Origin: Sergeia podlipaevii
Lineage: Eukaryota > Euglenozoa > Kinetoplastea > Trypanosomatida > Trypanosomatidae
Assembly (NCBI GenBank): GCA_030849805.1
Contig: JASANZ010001940.1
Span: forward strand, 1 to 26,013
Direction: 5' to 3'
DNA length: 26,013 bases
Positions 17,596 through 26,013 of this stretch are shown here, in pieces (position 1 is the first letter of the stretch; each line of letters begins with the position of its first letter). The notes under the pieces are model-generated. The model did no database searches, was not told the origin of the DNA, and was given only the letters and a program-made list of their open reading frames with translations. The translations under genes and the position numbers were made by a program.

Positions 17596-17616
17596 GAAAA
17601 CCAGCTTTTGGTTTTC
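17596..17616. repeat. 8-bp inverted repeat (hairpin)
   Basis: GAAAACCA (17596-17603) pairs exactly with TGGTTTTC (17609-17616) across a 5-nt loop. It lies in the likely 3' UTR of the giant gene. It is not followed by a T run on either strand in a bacterial-terminator arrangement. Confidence 0.6.
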
Positions 17617-17799
17617 ATCACGTTCACTCATCCTCTGCTTTCTTCTCCTTCTTTCACTCTCTATTAACAAGGGAAGGGGGAAAAGTAATTATTATTATTT
17701 TTTTTTTGATAAAGACAATCTACAAAAAAAAAAAAACACCTTGCAACAAAGCACACACGCACTCAAGTATCTATGAGCGCCTACTCACCATTTTGCGCA

Positions 17800-17824
17800 A
17801 TATATATATATATATATATATATA
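17800..17824. repeat. TA microsatellite abutting the giant gene stop codon
   Basis: Twenty-five bases of alternating A and T end exactly where the TAG stop (17827-17825 on the minus strand) finishes, so the 3' UTR opens with this repeat. Confidence 0.9.
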
Positions 17825-20800
17825 CTATTGCAGGTTATCCCAAGTTGGCAGCGAGTCCTTGGCAACGAAAAAGCTCGCAGGAAACCCTGCCGTCGCACTC
17901 GTACCACCCCCACTACCCTCCTCCATATCATAGCCTCTACCATGACCATGAAAGCTAATGTCGCCTCCTTGCAGCGACAAGGATTCCTGTCCCCGATGGA
18001 TCATGTCAGTGCCAAACGTCGTGTCTCCGCTTTGAAGCATAACATCTAAAGGCGGTGTCAGACTTGAGTAGTTGCGATCGCCGATGGAGCCCACAAAACC
18101 CATCCCGGTGCCAGCTGCACTAGTGTTGCCTGTGGTCCTGCCGCCCGCGTTGCTGAAGTGCAAGGTCGACATCGTGCCGATCGATGACCGTGACTCGCGG
18201 CCAAGCACCAGCCCCATTGGGGGCGAGAGGCCACTGTCACTGCTCGTATTACCTTGCGCATTCGTACCATTACTGCCGCCACGCCGGTCCTCAGAATCGA
18301 CCACGTGCACGGGCGTTTCGATACGCGTCTGTCTTAACCTTGTGGTTGTAGGCGCACCTGACGAAGAGAAAGTGGTGGCATGACTGTGGCTCGTGGTGGA
18401 GTGCTGCGACATAATGCTTGGAGGCACCACCCCAATCACGCCACCGCCGCCGCCGCTATTGAAGTTGGCAATGTCCGTCGTCATGGAGGACATCACTGTG
18501 CCATCGGTCGGGGTGGTACCTATATGAGCAAAAGAAGAGTTGGAAAACAAACGCGGAGACGGAAGTGACGCATTGCCACTTGCAATCCGCTCAGCACCAC
18601 CGACGTCAGACAACTGTGGTACCGCGTGACCACGACCGCCACCGTCACCCTCAACTACTACGTGATCACCTCCGCCCATAGGCACGCCATTCTGTTTGTT
18701 TTGCTCAACAGGCGCGTTCACCATCATAGGCCCGCTCTTGGCACCGACCGCGGCGGGGGCTGAAAGCACGCCCGTGTGAGCCACTGCTGCAGCAGTCGAA
18801 TTAGTAGCGATAAAACGCTCTTCCTCATCGGCCTCTGTGTAGTTGCGTTCTCTCTGACTGATGCCCTCCGTCATCATCGTCATAGCGGTTGTTGTTCTTG
18901 TTGATGAGGTGTGGGTGGTTGCTTCGCTTGATGATCCGCGCCGAGGAGCTGTGAAGGAGACGCTTTGCGAAGAATGGCACGCGGTGCCGGCACTACCAGC
19001 GGCGTGCATGTGGTGAGCTGTAAGCTCTCGCATCGCGGCGGTCTTTACCTTCTCCGGGACCGTTGTGCTTGCACAACCCTGGCTGCTAATATTGCTGGCG
19101 CAGCTGCTGCTGCTTGCATCGTTCAATGTGAGCACTCCCTCAACAGTGGCACCGCCACCACCACCACCACTGCCCTTTTTTCCCTCCTCCGCACTACGAC
19201 GCCTCTGCCAAGCCGAGGAGGCTAAGTCGAGCTGATTAAGAAATGCATCTGCAAGCGCGCTCGGTGCATCCATCAGCAGTTCCTCCATCTCTTTCGAGTC
19301 ATGCGCACTAGTAACTGCACTAACGGGAATATGAAGAGGGGTATCATGCTCAGCGGTGGCGGAACTGTTGATGTGCTGGTTAGCGCCTTCGCCGGACTTC
19401 TCCATTGTAGCCCCTGTATCGGAAGGCACATGGAGGACATGCAGGTGAGAAAGAAGGTCGACAGCAGTTTCTCCGTGAGCTGCTTCCTGTGCCACTGTAT
19501 GCGTGCCACCTTCAGGCAGCCGCGCAGAAAGTTGACTGCTCTTCCTAAGAGATGAGTTCCCATCCATGAGCGGCGCCTCTATGCTTGCGTCCTCCTCCTT
19601 CACCTGCGCTGGAGCGCCTCTCGACGTCTGATGTTGTCTCTCTCGCTCCCGTTCTTGCTGCTTCTGCATCCCCAGGTCACACTGACGCTGCTTCTCCTCA
19701 AGGACCGCTGCAGTCTGCGCTGCTGCCGCGGCGGCCAGTGCCACCGCGTGATTGCAAAACAATCGCCTTCGGCCTCTGTGATACGGCGCGCTCGGTAGAG
19801 GTGGGACTGGTGTGGCAACAGCGCAGCTGTTGGCGGCCAGTGGTGGTGTGAAAAACAGGGACGGCGTGGAGTGGGTTTGAGCACTGCCAGCAGTGGTGGC
19901 GTGCGATTCCTGGAAACGCTGCACCGGGGATGTGCTGCGTCTCAACGCCTCTTCGGCTCCGTGAGACACCTTTATGGCAGCACCACCCATCACATCTGAA
20001 TCCAGTACAGTTTCACTGTCATCGTTGGCTTGGTGGTAGCTTCCCCCGACAGACGCACCATTTCTTGCTTCATCCATCCTATCATCATCATTCTGTGCTT
20101 CTGAGAGTACTTGCAAGTGCGCTGATATGTCAAGCATTACCGCGTTGAGCCTATCCTGAATCACGGAAGACCGTCGCGACCGCGGCAGTTGATGTCTATA
20201 CTGCGGTGACAATGGAGATGATCCTGGCTGAGACCTTCGCTGCTCACTGATGATCCGCAACCGTCTCTGCTCTTCTGCGTTAAGAGCAGCTTCTAATTCA
20301 TTTTTCTGTTTATGGAGATCTCGCATACTTTCACGTAGCTCGTCTCTTGTCTTGGCGGCGATCTCCAGAGGAATGCGACAGCCTCTCATCTTCCCCTTGC
20401 TTCTGTCACTTTGAATAATAGGAGAGCTCAACCCGATAAATGGTGACGCTTCATCCAAAGCGGGCTCCATAAGGTGATGCTGTTCTAACTTCCGAGGAGC
20501 TACGGCTTTCTTCGGCCTAGGGAGAACAGCGCTGGTCGAAACTCTGACATCTGTATCCTGTTCTAGCCTTGCACTTGCACTGCCGCGGCGAGTTCCAGTA
20601 CAATGTGTAGAAAGAACAGTAGAAGGAGATGGTGCGGTGTGCTGCGCTGATGACTGGCGTGTCGTCTTTTTCGCCAGCTTCGTGTCATCCCCAAAAACAC
20701 CATTGCAGACTTTGGGAGAAAAAGAAGAAGAAAAGGCCGCCGCTCCCTGACGCTTGAAGCAAATTTTTTTCATTGGAGCTTTAGTGGGCGGATGATGTCC

Positions 20801-23800
20801 AAGCCCTGCAGGCCCACTCTCATGATGATTATGCTTACCACTGCTACTGCTGCTGATGCTAGCATCTTTCGTAGGAGTGAGAGCAGCGCTTGTCGTCACG
20901 CTAACTTGCTGACCCACCCCGGTGCCTCCACCACCACCATCGCCGCTACGCTGCGCCTCAAAGGAGGCCATCCACTTCCGCAGCCGCGCATCCCCGCGGC
21001 GGCGCTGCGCAAACCGCTCCGCTGCTTCATTTCTACCGCGGATCTCCTCTTCGCTGCCCTCCACACGGGTGGAGTCATCCCACTGTCGGTGAATGTAATA
21101 ATCGTTCCAGTTGAAGGCGGTAGTACTACTTGGCGTCGTCGGCGCTGCTTTCGGCGTCACCGTTGCGCTGGCGCCGGTTGGTGTCGTCGCCACGTACGGA
21201 GAGGAGCTTGGTGGACGCGCTGAGCTAGGTCGGGTGAGAACAACTGGCCTTGTTATGTGTGACTTGCTCAGCGTCCATGGGGCATATGGAGAGGGCACTG
21301 GTGCTGCCACCACCGCGGGGATTCCTCCAGTATTTGGCGAGACACCCACCATCAAAGAGGAACAGGGTCTTCTTGTGGAAGAAGTCACCTTACTAGGCTC
21401 GTGGTGGAGCGCGTGAAACGCCGGCGCAGACGCAGGGCGTACTGATCGATAACGTTGCTGTTGCTGTTGATGTTGTTGCTGCTGCTGCTCCTGCACGCAA
21501 CGTAGCTGCGAGGCTACTTGCTGCAAGGCACCGTCGTGATACTTTGTGGCTTCCGATAACGACCGCCTCCTACGCCCTTGCTGCTGCTGCTGATGGTGGA
21601 ACATGCGCACCTGTTGTGGAGAGAGGTATGGTGAGAACAAGTCCGCGTAGGCAGGAGCGATCATTGGGGTTTTGGGAAGTGAGCTACCCGGACGTAGCTG
21701 CCGCTTTTTTCCATTGTCGCCATCGCTCTGATCCGTGCCCTTGTCATTTCCTTCACTAATGAGCTTCTTGTTTAATGTGTACTTGGCCTTTGAACGGTGC
21801 TTGCGTGTGCGAGAAGCATCGGCGCACCGTGCCACCTCGTTCTTCGCATGTTTGTCTTTTTTCCTTTTCTTTTTGACCGCCACTGTTTCTACAGCAGTAC
21901 CACCTGTACTTGCACCCACGTTTCTGCGATATGCACTTTCGGCAATGTGAGTTGTATCCTTCTGCTGAGATACCCCAGGTGAGCCACTCCTCCTCTTTCT
22001 CCTTCTTCCTCCATCTCTTCCGTTATCCTCCTCTGACTCCGTGATGGCACTCTCGTAGTCGTCGCTGTATAGCTCCTCGGCACTCGCGTCAAAGTTGTCC
22101 ATAGCGTCCTCAACGCCGGAGCAGGTCCTCATCCCACTGCTGCCGCTGATACCACTGCTTGTACTTCTGCTCCTGCCTCTCAGAGCGTGCACCATTATGT
22201 TCTCACGAGCAACAGCATCAGTAGCATCAGCGTCAGTCTTGGCGCGTGGAGTGCCAGCGCCGAAGACACTTGTGAGGGGATGTACAGTCCGGCGCATTCG
22301 CTGACGGACGATGCGCCTCAGCCCACGGCAAAGCTCCGCTACCGCAGAAGTCGCTGACATGTGGGGGTACTCCGTCTCCAGCATCGCTATGCGCGCTACG
22401 CTAGTGAAGCTGCTTGCGAGAGATGCCACCGTAGGAGATCCTACTATACTGCCGCGAAGAGAAGCAGCGGCGGCAGCGGTGGTGGTGGTAATTACAGGAC
22501 GAGGTGGGGTTGGATAGGTGCCGCTGCAGCTCAACGAAGAGCTATTCCGATGAAGACCCAAGTTGTGCGGAGAGCTAGCCGCCGAGGAGGTAAACGATGA
22601 AAGTTCCACTGTTCCACATACAGAGCCGCCAGTGGTAGACCGCGGCTTGCGCGGCAGCGGCTTGAAGAGGGGCGGGCTCGCCCCAATTATCTGCCTCTGT
22701 CTGTCCGTAAGCCACATAAACTCCTCTAGCGTCATCGTACCGTCAAGCCCTCTGTCTAACTCAATGCCGTGAAAAGGTTTCAAATCCACCTCTAGCTCAA
22801 ACATACGAAGTGTCTTCAGAAACGTCGCAATCCATACAGTGAGTCGAGCTGGAGGATGCGGCGCTGCTACCCCTGTTAGATTTGGTGAAGTTTGGCGGTC
22901 AGATAGTGGTGAGTGCGGAGAGGCCATAGGTGGTGCTGCAGGACTATTGTCACTGCTGCCGAGTACACTACCACCACCACCCCCGGCGGCGGCATGAAGG
23001 GAGCGCGGAGAGCTGTTGCTGAGGTTGCTCATGTTAGCACTCCGGCTTTGGTTGCCTTGGTAGTGGCGCGGAGTTACGCTGCCGCTGTGGTTACCACACA
23101 GCAGCGCGGCCACTCCGGTTATGGTGGAGGCGGCGTCCTGGGCCAGCTCTTCAAAGGCACGTCGCTGTAGGCGAGTCCAGCGCTGCGCTAGCGTCTTCTC
23201 TGTCTTGTCCAGTGAGTCCTGCTGCTCCATGCTTTCTGCAAGTCTGTCGCCACCACAGTTACTGACATGAGCGCTCGACACCACCTCCCCCTCCTTCTTC
23301 GCTCTTTGACGTTTGTTTCTTGTGTCGCTCACTCCCATCGTCGCAGCTGCTGTGCTTGAGGAGGGCACGAGAGGTGCTCTGAGACTTCCTCCAGGCGCTT
23401 TCTCAAACAGTTGACCCGTTGGCTGCTTCCTGTGCATCGCGCGCCGCGCCTTTTGAGGTGCTGGCGCTGTGCTCGTCAGCGGGCGAGATCGACCAGAAGA
23501 CGGAGAAGAAGTCGAGTTCGCAATGTGTGTGGAATCCACAGTGGCGAGAAAGTCGTTGCTCGCGTGCACCTTCACACCGCTTGTGGACGACCAGTGACTG
23601 CTGCTGGGTGTGTGATTACCCAGGCGGGAGCATGAAGAGGGGCGCGGCCGCACAGAAACTCCGTTGCTGACGTTCTGCTCCTTCTGCTGCCTTGACAAGA
23701 GCCCATCGTCACCATCTGTCTGGCTGTTGGTTGGACGATGCGCAGCGTCGTGGTGGTTGCCACTACGTTTGCGATGGGAGGAGACTGCACGGCTCCTGCG

Positions 23801-25795
23801 CACTGCATGTTTGCTGTTGCTGCTGTGAGTAGTGCTTGCCTTCGCACTAGCAGCAGACATGAGATCATCCTGCGCCTCATCAAACTCTATCTCAGCATTC
23901 CGTGCTTCCTGCCCACCATCATCACCTTCGTCGTCCTCAAGTCGCCGCTGGCGCTCCTCTGCAGCGAGCCGCTCCTTCTCAAACGACGCAGCGGCCCTCG
24001 CAAACTTGACGTTGGCTGCAAAACGTGCCAACTCTTCTTGTGTGAGTACGCGCTCACCACCAATGGCAAGAGCACCACTACTAGTGTTGCTGTAAATAGT
24101 ACTGGCAGTGGTGGTGCCGTTGCTACCACCGTGATGGAGACAACCATCGTTCTCTGCTTCCGCATTGATGTTACTGTTGCTTCGCGAAATGTCATGGCAA
24201 AAATCACCACCGGCAAGATCATTAGCTGCAATGCCGAGGCATCGGCACAGTCGAGATAGCCGCGACGGTGTGTCCGTTGATACGGTGTCAATCGCATTCA
24301 GTGCATTGCGTAAGCAGTCGTGGCGTGCGGCGGTCACCTCCTCAATATATACATGATACACCTCTCGCACATGCTCACGCTCGTTCTCTGTAAGGGGAAA
24401 TGACGCGGAAGGTGGTACATCGCGTATCGTCGTACTTCCGCCCACCCCACTGCCAACACTGTTGCTACTACCACACCCCCTCCTAGCAAACTGGTGATGG
24501 TGCTGCTGCTCATGTGCACAGGCGTCATACTCGATTTCTTCACTTTGGTGTACTTCATAGCCGTGGTTATGCTGCTGATGAGAGTGCGAAGACGGCGACA
24601 GGTGTTCACCCCGCATGTCCGTGTATGGTGTAGCGGCCGCGCCACCAGTATTGCTGCTGCTGCTAGTTGCCATGGAAATGCTGTGCGGCCGTGGAGGACG
24701 TAAAGAGGAAAGAGTACTAGACAGAGGCGGCACTTCGATGACCCCTTCCTCTGGACTCGCAGCACGCTCAGGTGGCATCACGAAGCCGCGCGTATCTGTT
24801 TCAGGGGAACTAAGCGCACTCGCGTTGATGTTCAGCGTACTATAAGAGGTAGGGTCATGCAGGGAGCACCGTGACAAGTCAGTGGACATCAGTGGTGTCG
24901 GAAGGCCCAGTCCACCACCACCACCACCACCCCTAGCAATATCTATCTCTGCCACTCGGGGAAAGCTACTTGTAGGTCGGCCAGTCCTTTTCGCATTGTA
25001 AGTGCGCTTGATGATGTCGCTACTGTGGGCGCTGGCAGCCAAGAAAGTAGCACCTTCAACCTCTCCATGATCACGGTGAGAATCGCCCACCTCAGACCCC
25101 GAAAGCCTTTCAGTCAGTGTTGGTGACTCCACAGTCCCCCCTATGGCGGCGGCAGCTGTAGCTTCAAGGAAAACCATGTGGTCCCCCGAGCCACGCAGCG
25201 TGCGGTCATGCATCACTGGGGACTTGCCTGCAGTCATGGTGGCGGTGCAGTCAGTGTCAGCAACGGATCCGAAGGAGAGCGGTGGTGGCGCACGGCGCTC
25301 GCACGATAGTGTAGTCTCACTCTGATCTTGACTTCTTCTACTAGAAGCAGGAGAGCTCTTACGAAATGAGTAGGGCCCACTACCGTTGTTGCTTACACTG
25401 TGATTTACATAATTCTTGTCAACATTGGTATCGCCGTGGACACCGTTGGCATCTATCTCATCATGACTGCTGTTGCTCGTCATGTCGACTGCCTTAATAC
25501 AGTGAGTGCTACTGCTGCTGTTGTTGTTCGTGTTGCTGCTCGTATCTCTGCCACCCAGCAGTGAAGAGTGTTTGTCATCGCCGGCGACACCGTTGCTTTC
25601 AGATCTAGACCTATTCGCGAGTGGACTAAGCAGCGAGGAGGACGAGGACGAGGAGGCTGTGGTGGTGGGTGATGCACTGCCATACATCACCTTATCTCCA
25701 TCATCCTGTCTACAAGCGCTAAAGCGTAGTTGTGGGCGAGCTCTATCGCTTGTTCCTGACACAGCAATCTGTCTCGAATTCGAATAAAGAGGCAT
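17825..25795 (-). CDS. Giant Ser-rich low-complexity protein, 2,656 aa, with an EF-hand-like loop
   Basis: One unbroken frame of nearly 8 kb ends at TAG. The open frame continues 57 codons further upstream but has no ATG there, so the start is the ATG at 25795. I do not recognise the family. Most of the chain is Ser/Thr/Gly/Asn/Ala-rich. Ordered-looking islands are: a helical charged segment from ~470; residues 982-1050, with helix, then DRGLDGTMTLEE at 1014-1025, which fits an EF-hand loop except Gly at position 3, then another helix; an acidic patch near 1240; a Lys/Arg-rich, NLS-like patch at ~1305-1345; Gln runs near 1400 and 1436-1446; a charged helix at ~1561-1617; and a coiled-coil-like stretch at ~1810-1850 extending toward 1900. 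No membrane segment or enzyme motif was seen. A cytoskeletal or scaffold role is a guess from composition. Confidence 0.9.
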   Translation of the reverse strand: MPLYSNSRQIAVSGTSDRARPQLRFSACRQDDGDKVMYGSASPTTTASSSSSSSLLSPLANRSRSESNGVAGDDKHSSLLGGRDTSSNTNNNSSSSTHCIKAVDMTSNSSHDEIDANGVHGDTNVDKNYVNHSVSNNGSGPYSFRKSSPASSRRSQDQSETTLSCERRAPPPLSFGSVADTDCTATMTAGKSPVMHDRTLRGSGDHMVFLEATAAAAIGGTVESPTLTERLSGSEVGDSHRDHGEVEGATFLAASAHSSDIIKRTYNAKRTGRPTSSFPRVAEIDIARGGGGGGGLGLPTPLMSTDLSRCSLHDPTSYSTLNINASALSSPETDTRGFVMPPERAASPEEGVIEVPPLSSTLSSLRPPRPHSISMATSSSSNTGGAAATPYTDMRGEHLSPSSHSHQQHNHGYEVHQSEEIEYDACAHEQQHHHQFARRGCGSSNSVGSGVGGSTTIRDVPPSASFPLTENEREHVREVYHVYIEEVTAARHDCLRNALNAIDTVSTDTPSRLSRLCRCLGIAANDLAGGDFCHDISRSNSNINAEAENDGCLHHGGSNGTTTASTIYSNTSSGALAIGGERVLTQEELARFAANVKFARAAASFEKERLAAEERQRRLEDDEGDDGGQEARNAEIEFDEAQDDLMSAASAKASTTHSSNSKHAVRRSRAVSSHRKRSGNHHDAAHRPTNSQTDGDDGLLSRQQKEQNVSNGVSVRPRPSSCSRLGNHTPSSSHWSSTSGVKVHASNDFLATVDSTHIANSTSSPSSGRSRPLTSTAPAPQKARRAMHRKQPTGQLFEKAPGGSLRAPLVPSSSTAAATMGVSDTRNKRQRAKKEGEVVSSAHVSNCGGDRLAESMEQQDSLDKTEKTLAQRWTRLQRRAFEELAQDAASTITGVAALLCGNHSGSVTPRHYQGNQSRSANMSNLSNSSPRSLHAAAGGGGGSVLGSSDNSPAAPPMASPHSPLSDRQTSPNLTGVAAPHPPARLTVWIATFLKTLRMFELEVDLKPFHGIELDRGLDGTMTLEEFMWLTDRQRQIIGASPPLFKPLPRKPRSTTGGSVCGTVELSSFTSSAASSPHNLGLHRNSSSLSCSGTYPTPPRPVITTTTAAAAASLRGSIVGSPTVASLASSFTSVARIAMLETEYPHMSATSAVAELCRGLRRIVRQRMRRTVHPLTSVFGAGTPRAKTDADATDAVARENIMVHALRGRSRSTSSGISGSSGMRTCSGVEDAMDNFDASAEELYSDDYESAITESEEDNGRDGGRRRKRRSGSPGVSQQKDTTHIAESAYRRNVGASTGGTAVETVAVKKKRKKDKHAKNEVARCADASRTRKHRSKAKYTLNKKLISEGNDKGTDQSDGDNGKKRQLRPGSSLPKTPMIAPAYADLFSPYLSPQQVRMFHHQQQQQGRRRRSLSEATKYHDGALQQVASQLRCVQEQQQQQHQQQQQRYRSVRPASAPAFHALHHEPSKVTSSTRRPCSSLMVGVSPNTGGIPAVVAAPVPSPYAPWTLSKSHITRPVVLTRPSSARPPSSSPYVATTPTGASATVTPKAAPTTPSSTTAFNWNDYYIHRQWDDSTRVEGSEEEIRGRNEAAERFAQRRRGDARLRKWMASFEAQRSGDGGGGGTGVGQQVSVTTSAALTPTKDASISSSSSGKHNHHESGPAGLGHHPPTKAPMKKICFKRQGAAAFSSSFSPKVCNGVFGDDTKLAKKTTRQSSAQHTAPSPSTVLSTHCTGTRRGSASARLEQDTDVRVSTSAVLPRPKKAVAPRKLEQHHLMEPALDEASPFIGLSSPIIQSDRSKGKMRGCRIPLEIAAKTRDELRESMRDLHKQKNELEAALNAEEQRRLRIISEQRRSQPGSSPLSPQYRHQLPRSRRSSVIQDRLNAVMLDISAHLQVLSEAQNDDDRMDEARNGASVGGSYHQANDDSETVLDSDVMGGAAIKVSHGAEEALRRSTSPVQRFQESHATTAGSAQTHSTPSLFFTPPLAANSCAVATPVPPLPSAPYHRGRRRLFCNHAVALAAAAAAQTAAVLEEKQRQCDLGMQKQQERERERQHQTSRGAPAQVKEEDASIEAPLMDGNSSLRKSSQLSARLPEGGTHTVAQEAAHGETAVDLLSHLHVLHVPSDTGATMEKSGEGANQHINSSATAEHDTPLHIPVSAVTSAHDSKEMEELLMDAPSALADAFLNQLDLASSAWQRRRSAEEGKKGSGGGGGGATVEGVLTLNDASSSSCASNISSQGCASTTVPEKVKTAAMRELTAHHMHAAGSAGTACHSSQSVSFTAPRRGSSSEATTHTSSTRTTTAMTMMTEGISQRERNYTEADEEERFIATNSTAAAVAHTGVLSAPAAVGAKSGPMMVNAPVEQNKQNGVPMGGGDHVVVEGDGGGRGHAVPQLSDVGGAERIASGNASLPSPRLFSNSSFAHIGTTPTDGTVMSSMTTDIANFNSGGGGGVIGVVPPSIMSQHSTTSHSHATTFSSSGAPTTTRLRQTRIETPVHVVDSEDRRGGSNGTNAQGNTSSDSGLSPPMGLVLGRESRSSIGTMSTLHFSNAGGRTTGNTSAAGTGMGFVGSIGDRNYSSLTPPLDVMLQSGDTTFGTDMIHRGQESLSLQGGDISFHGHGRGYDMEEGSGGGTSATAGFPASFFVAKDSLPTWDNLQ

Positions 25796-26013
25796 TGTTG
25801 TATATATATAAAAAGAAACAGGAGGGAGGGGATGGCACCAATAATAATGAAAAAAAACTCTAGAGAAACCTGGACGCCCTTTATACTGACAAAACAGTTT
25901 TTCACCCCTTTCCTCAGACTTTCTGCTCTTTTTCCTCCTCCGTATAAACACCGCAAGCGTACACAAAAAAGAGAGAGAAAGAAAACGTGAAGTACTTATT
26001 TATATATAGATAT
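25796..26013 (-). promoter_or_regulatory. Upstream region and predicted spliced-leader acceptor of the giant gene
   Basis: A CT-rich tract at about 25984-25963 on the coding strand is followed by the first AG at 25939-25938. This would give a 142-nt leader with no ATG before 25795. A second pyrimidine-rich stretch near 25815-25850 has no AG before the ATG. The upstream gene is not in the window. Confidence 0.5.

Larger units (their letters stand above)
16547..17824. other. Intergenic gap after the giant gene
   Basis: At 1.28 kb this is the longest gap. It holds three TA microsatellites, a GT run near 17055, a coding-strand pyrimidine repeat (17557-17580) followed by AG at 17545-17544, and an 8-bp hairpin. 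No ATG-started coding-strand ORF of note and no RNA gene was found. Confidence 0.6.

Noticed and set aside
17596..17616. Bacterial-style intrinsic terminator
   Set aside because: The stem is only 8 bp and not followed by a T run in the right place, and the window is eukaryotic with polycistronic transcription, where such terminators do not apply.
23738..24259. Plus-strand frame of 173 codons antisense to the giant gene
   Set aside because: Long antisense frames are common opposite GC-rich Ser/Ala codon runs; there is no pyrimidine tract plus AG arrangement giving it a start.
25796..25966. N-terminal extension of the giant protein by 57 codons
   Set aside because: Initiation would need TTG; no ATG exists in this extension and it covers the presumed leader and part of the splice region.
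1..26013. tRNA, snoRNA, mobile element or CRISPR content
   Set aside because: I looked in the gaps for tRNA T-loop-like sequence, transposase or reverse-transcriptase frames, long terminal repeats and regularly spaced repeats, and saw none. A covariance-model scan was not possible here.

Overview
This window looks like nuclear DNA from a trypanosomatid (Kinetoplastea). Seven long intron-free protein genes all lie on the minus strand. They are separated by AT-rich gaps of about 0.5-1.3 kb that carry polypyrimidine tracts followed by AG on the coding strand. This is the layout of a polycistronic unit processed by spliced-leader trans-splicing, with transcription running from right to left. The coding regions are GC-richer and full of simple-sequence Ser/Thr/Ala/Gln codon runs. 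The gaps hold long homopolymers and TA, CT and pentanucleotide microsatellites. Genus cannot be fixed from the sequence alone. There is no sign of a strand switch, RNA gene, transposon or CRISPR array.

Order of transcription (right to left): (1) a 2,656-residue low-complexity Ser-rich protein with a few conserved-looking islands, one of them EF-hand-like; (2) a 1,101-residue DENND6/FAM116-type DENN protein, a probable Rab exchange factor, with about 550 extra residues inserted; (3) a 357-residue GNAT-fold acetyltransferase; (4) a 308-residue membrane-anchored J-protein of the DNAJB12/DNAJB14 type; (5) an armadillo-like helical-repeat protein whose start is ambiguous; (6) a 990-residue unknown protein with a PP1-docking-type motif; (7) a 5'-complete but 3'-truncated unknown protein with a coiled coil, running off the left edge.

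Neighbours in such units are generally not functionally related, so I infer no shared pathway. DENN and J-protein membrane-trafficking or ER roles are the only clear themes. Starts were set at genuine ATG codons. Two genes (the ARM-like protein and the giant protein) have longer open frames upstream that lack an ATG, so their starts were moved in.

The points most worth a second look are the oversized DENN protein, the giant protein, the start and uORF arrangement of the ARM-like gene, an ATG-free 345-nt presumed 5' leader with a perfect hairpin before the J-protein gene, the acetyltransferase ATG that directly abuts its predicted splice acceptor, and two small ORFs in gaps.
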